The notes beneath the pieces were generated by a model. The model ran no database searches and was not told the origin of the DNA. It saw only the letters and a list, made by a program, of their open reading frames with translations. A stretch of DNA of 64,000 nt from Heliorestis convoluta (GTDB lineage: Bacteria > Bacillota > Desulfitobacteriia > Heliobacteriales > Heliobacteriaceae): contig NZ_CP045875.1 in the NCBI RefSeq assembly GCF_009649955.1, positions 2,572,501-2,636,500 of the forward strand, given 5' to 3'. Below, piece after piece: positions 61,611-64,000 of the stretch (positions within the stretch are counted from its first letter, which is position 1; each line of letters starts with the position of its first letter). The position numbers and the translations under genes are program-made.

Positions 61611-62024
61611 ATGGCAGATCGCTTTGAAATGAAAAAACAAAAACCACATATAGAAAAAACAGCCCAGAAATATAACCTACAACTACTTATTCTTATTGGA
61701 AGTTATGGACAAGCACACTTTCGACCCGGTGTAAGCGACATTGATCTAGCATTCCTAAGTGATAAATGTATCACACCGGAACAACAGCTGCAACTGATTA
61801 TGGACTTAGCCCTACTCTTCCAATCCGATAAAATCGATCTAATCAATTTACAAACATCATCAGGTCTTATGAAGTTTGAAGTCGTCACCAAAGGCCGCCT
61901 TCTCTATGAAAAAGAGCAAGGCGATTTCTATCGATATAGTCTTTATGCGCAACGGTACTACTATGACACGAAGAAATTTCGTGACCAACGCAAAGCGTAC
62001 CTTCAATCACGTTTGGAAGGGTGA
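61611..62024 (+). CDS. mntA: MntA-type nucleotidyltransferase antitoxin
   Basis: The 137-residue protein has the MNT motif GSYGQAHFRPGVSDIDLAFL (GSxGxx-D-x-D). Together with the HepT-like gene 6 bp downstream it forms a type VII toxin-antitoxin pair. In studied systems MntA adds AMP to a Tyr of HepT and blocks its RNase activity. ATG 61611 follows GGAGGG by 10 nt; TTG 61608 is possible. The C-terminus is basic and helical. Confidence 0.88.
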   Translation: MADRFEMKKQKPHIEKTAQKYNLQLLILIGSYGQAHFRPGVSDIDLAFLSDKCITPEQQLQLIMDLALLFQSDKIDLINLQTSSGLMKFEVVTKGRLLYEKEQGDFYRYSLYAQRYYYDTKKFRDQRKAYLQSRLEG

Positions 62025-62030
62025 TGATAA

Positions 62031-62468
62031 GTGACCTTTATAGAAAAAGAAATCATATTGGAAAAGTTATTAATTCTGAAAGGCTATTGCGAAGAACTAG
62101 AGACAATTAGTGCACACCTTAGTGAAGAAGAGTATAAAAAAAATACCCTTCATAAAAGAGCTATTGAGCGAACGATTCAATTGATTGTAGAAGTGGCAAC
62201 TGATATTAACAACATGATTCTCAAAGCGCTGAAAAAAGGACCGACCGCCGATTATTTTTCATCATTTATTGAATTAGGTGAAGCAGAAATCCTTCCTATA
62301 GAGTTTGCACTAAAAATAGCGCCTTCTACAGGTTTGCGTAATGTCATTGTCCATGAGTACCAGAAAATTGATGATCATATTGTTTACAGCTCTATTCAAG
62401 ATGTACTGACTTATTATGAGAAATATGTCCGATATATTTTCCGATATCTAGGGATGGATAGTGAATAA
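62031..62468 (+). CDS. hepT: HepT-like HEPN RNase toxin (DUF86)
   Basis: This 145-residue helical protein carries the HEPN catalytic motif as RNVIVHEY (R-x4-H-x-Y), including the Tyr that MntA modifies. Residues before it (ERTIQLIVEVATDINNMIL) are the family's core helices. The GTG start at 62031 follows GGAAGGG and lies 6 bp after the antitoxin stop. A terminator at 62472 ends the operon. Confidence 0.88.
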   Translation: MTFIEKEIILEKLLILKGYCEELETISAHLSEEEYKKNTLHKRAIERTIQLIVEVATDINNMILKALKKGPTADYFSSFIELGEAEILPIEFALKIAPSTGLRNVIVHEYQKIDDHIVYSSIQDVLTYYEKYVRYIFRYLGMDSE

Positions 62469-62471
62469 AGC

Positions 62472-62516
62472 AAAAAAGCACCTTCTGGGGTTTTATTACC
62501 AGTAGGTGCCTTTTTG
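62472..62516 (+). terminator. terminator after hepT
   Basis: AAAAAGCACCT and AGGTGCCTTTTT pair around a 20-nt loop, followed by T residues. Confidence 0.88.
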
Positions 62517-62536
62517 TTTTCTTTCTTATAGTTTGT

Positions 62537-62566
62537 TCAACCGGATAGAATACTTCCGCCTGGGTT
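62537..62566 (-). repeat. repeated terminator-like segment, copy 1
   Basis: CAACCGGATAGAATACTTCCGCCTGGGTT matches 63210-63237 at most positions. Each copy lies directly downstream of an Rpn-like minus-strand gene, and the second folds into a terminator. The two downstream regions are therefore probably duplicates. Confidence 0.6.
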
Positions 62567-63064
62567 CTAGGAGCAACTCATGAGATATTTCTCAAGTTCT
62601 TCAACCTTTTCAAAATCAAAAATTTTATCAGCAAGTATCTGTAAGGTGTTACAATCTTGTTCTTCTATAAGCTCAGCAAAAGCTGGTGAGAGCTTCCCAA
62701 ACTTAATTGTTAGCTGGCGAAGTAGTGTTTCTGTCAGCGCTTTCTTTTTTCCTCGTTCTTCACCTAGTTCTTCGCCTTTTTTGATAATTTCTTGGTAGGC
62801 AAGGGATTCCTCTAAGTTGATCAGTTCATCCACCTCCGTAAGAAATTGTATCATTAATTCTTGATTGTAAACGTATCCAACCAATAAAAGAGCTTGTAGT
62901 AAAGCTTCTCTTTTTTCATGAACCGGTAGGGAGCTTTTAAGAATGGCGTCGGCGCTTCTAGACAGTTGCTTTGCGGGATTTTCTTTGTAACAACTACGAT
63001 CTACTACTGGAAGAAAAGCTAAAAGATTCGGATTCTTTTGCTGGAGAAGTTCTTCCTGTTTCAT
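62567..63064 (-). pseudogene. Rpn/YhgA-like nuclease family, C-terminal part with DUF4351
   Basis: The 165-residue frame holds KREALLQALLLVGYVYNQE and a repeat-like GEELGEERGKKKAL before a DUF4351-type end (LLRQLTIKFGKLSPAFAELI). These are the late parts of the Rpn (recombination-promoting nuclease) family; the PD-(D/E)XK nuclease part that should come first is missing. ATG 63064 follows GGAGCA. It may be an old truncation. Confidence 0.65.
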
Positions 63065-63206
63065 TGCTCCTAGATTCTGATAGTTCGATCATGCTATCAT
63101 CTCCACAAAGAATGTTCTAGCTTCTACTATGTAATTTATAACACTTTATAGGATGTCCATGTGTTCGTCTGGATAAGCACGCTAAAAGAAGTCTTAGCAC
63201 GCAAAA

Positions 63207-63237
63207 AACCAACCGGATAAAATATTTCCGCTTGGTT
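63207..63237 (-). terminator. terminator-like repeated segment, copy 2
   Basis: AACCAAGCGGA and TCCGGTTGGTT pair on the minus strand, followed by TTTTTTGC. The sequence is also found, in variant form, at 62537. Confidence 0.65.
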
Positions 63238-63270
63238 ACGCTTTTGTTGATCTTAGGTAGGCCAACGGTC

Positions 63271-63570
63271 TTACCTTTTTTCGAATTTATGATCCATCTC
63301 TGCTTTAAATTTTGCCTCATATAAAGCGATAAATCTTCGATCTTTACAATATTTTTCAAGTGATAAAAGAACTTTTGCTGTGTTAGCATCTTCATTACTC
63401 AATCGTTCTAAAACTTGACTAGCGTTTTCTTTTGTCAACCTATTATCACCATGCAAGTCCAGCATATCGCTGGTTATATCATAGATAAATTCAGGTTTGG
63501 CAAATAGAATTCTGTATATAGGATCGAATCGTGTATCTAGAAACACTTCCCACTTTTCCAACATATTCAT
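63271..63570 (-). CDS. hypothetical protein, possible fragment of an Rpn-type element
   Basis: I do not recognise this 99-residue protein (MNMLEKWEVFLDTRFDPIYRILFAKPEFIYDITSDMLDLHGDN). AAAAAAGG precedes ATG 63570; GTG 63621 is open. It lies between two Rpn-like sequences and before a terminator like theirs, so it may be part of the same family of elements. Confidence 0.5.
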   Translation of the reverse strand: MNMLEKWEVFLDTRFDPIYRILFAKPEFIYDITSDMLDLHGDNRLTKENASQVLERLSNEDANTAKVLLSLEKYCKDRRFIALYEAKFKAEMDHKFEKR

Positions 63571-63648
63571 CCTTTTTTGCGTTTTGCAGCATCCGAAATT
63601 AAAATTAACAACCGACTTCACTTGGTGATAAAATCACGGCATGAATGG

Positions 63649-64000
63649 TTACTTCATTTCTTTTTGCAGCTTCCGTACTTCTTCTATCTCTAGTCCCATG
63701 ATTTGAGCTACGAGAGTGACTTCGAGGCCGGCTTTTAGGGCGGCTATGGTTTTTTCTCGTAGGGTTTCTTGGCGGCCTTCTTCTCGACCTTCTTCTCGAA
63801 TCCATTGTTCGATTTCTGTCATTTTTAACACCTCCATTAATGCTTTTTTGGTGCTTTGGGAAAGAAAGGTGTCCGATATGGCTATGATAGCTCCGATTAC
63901 AAAGAAGCTATTTGGTGACTTTAGGGTTTTGGCTAGTTTTACTGCTTCTATGGTTCTTTCTTCTTTGTCTTTCTTGCTTTTCATGAAGGGGAGGAAGATT
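63649..64000 (-). CDS. Rpn/YhgA-like protein, partial at window edge
   Basis: The frame is open through the right edge. Its last part reads LPFMKSKKDKEERTIEAVKL, then EIEQWIREEGREEGRQETLREKTI and LKAGLEVTLVAQIMGLEIEEV, which is the characteristic end of Rpn-like transposase/nuclease proteins: a charged REEGREEGR helix followed by a small helical motif. The nuclease domain would lie beyond the window. Confidence 0.7.
   Translation of the reverse strand, partial: IFLPFMKSKKDKEERTIEAVKLAKTLKSPNSFFVIGAIIAISDTFLSQSTKKALMEVLKMTEIEQWIREEGREEGRQETLREKTIAALKAGLEVTLVAQIMGLEIEEVRKLQKEMK

Noticed and set aside
60874-61647. 257-residue version of the flavodoxin-fold gene
   Set aside because: The first 65 residues have no flavodoxin character and cross the GGACGGTTCTTCT repeat; ATG 61452 has a strong ribosome site.
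1-64000. tRNA genes and prophage
   Set aside because: I saw no cloverleaf-like sequence with a T-loop GGTTCGAATCC, and no phage structural, integrase or lysis genes.

Overview
The window reads as a chromosome segment of an endospore-forming, low-GC, Gram-positive anaerobe of the class Clostridia. The signs are sporulation and germination genes (yunB, ytxC, gerD, small spore-type peptides, SPOCS/DUF3794-like coat proteins), a T-box leader on pheST, GSI-alpha glutamine synthetase, reverse rubrerythrin, and many TTG/GTG starts behind strong AGGAGG sites. A family such as Heliobacteriaceae is plausible, but the window does not prove it.

Layout. 1-560: 5' end of a 16S rRNA gene on the minus strand with tandem rrn promoters. 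0.6-22.6 kb: a mostly minus-strand housekeeping block (yunB, tyrS, class A PBP on plus, a frameshifted mutS2, U32 peptidase, glutamate synthase-like protein, glnA, NIF3-like protein, polX with a degenerate polymerase site, zapA, pheST with T-box, SpoU methyltransferase, rplT-rpmI-infC with an attenuator leader and a probable AUC start codon). 23.5-33.1 kb: a spore-surface-like locus with two duplicated Cys-rich proteins behind sigma-K-type promoters, a GT2-TPR glycosyltransferase, a SPOCS-like protein, two GT61 glycosyltransferases (one a 997-residue fusion with a CgeB-like domain and TPRs), UDP-glucose dehydrogenase and UDP-glucuronate decarboxylase. 33-43 kb: thrS, DUF445, ytxC, gerD, ykuK, an alarmone-synthetase-like protein with a zinc-ribbon-like extension, a RacA-like coiled-coil protein, a deoxynucleoside kinase and a cyclophilin lipoprotein. 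43-53.4 kb: small spore-type peptides, H-NOX, cation transporters, rubrerythrin, ThrE, a compact DnaA-box triplet, an NlpC/LysM hydrolase and two more coat-type proteins, one with a CPPPKP repeat. 53.7-64 kb: an accessory, decaying region with a 5'-truncated chemoreceptor joined head to head with a broken Doc toxin, IS remnants, msrB, an RtcB fragment joined to a TOTE-type primase-helicase relic, flavodoxin-fold genes, a HepT/MntA pair, an orphan MNT and several Rpn-like fragments.

How the genes work together. The strongest coherent candidate system is the 23.5-33.1 kb locus. Ugd and Uxs would make UDP-xylose, and GT61 (a superfamily that includes xylosyltransferases), GT2 and CgeB-like enzymes could decorate Cys-rich coat proteins late in sporulation. 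Promoters matching AC-N16-CATANNNTA precede both Cys-rich genes, the GT fusion gene, and a gene at 52.9 kb, with near matches elsewhere. These sites were found by eye and need a statistical test.
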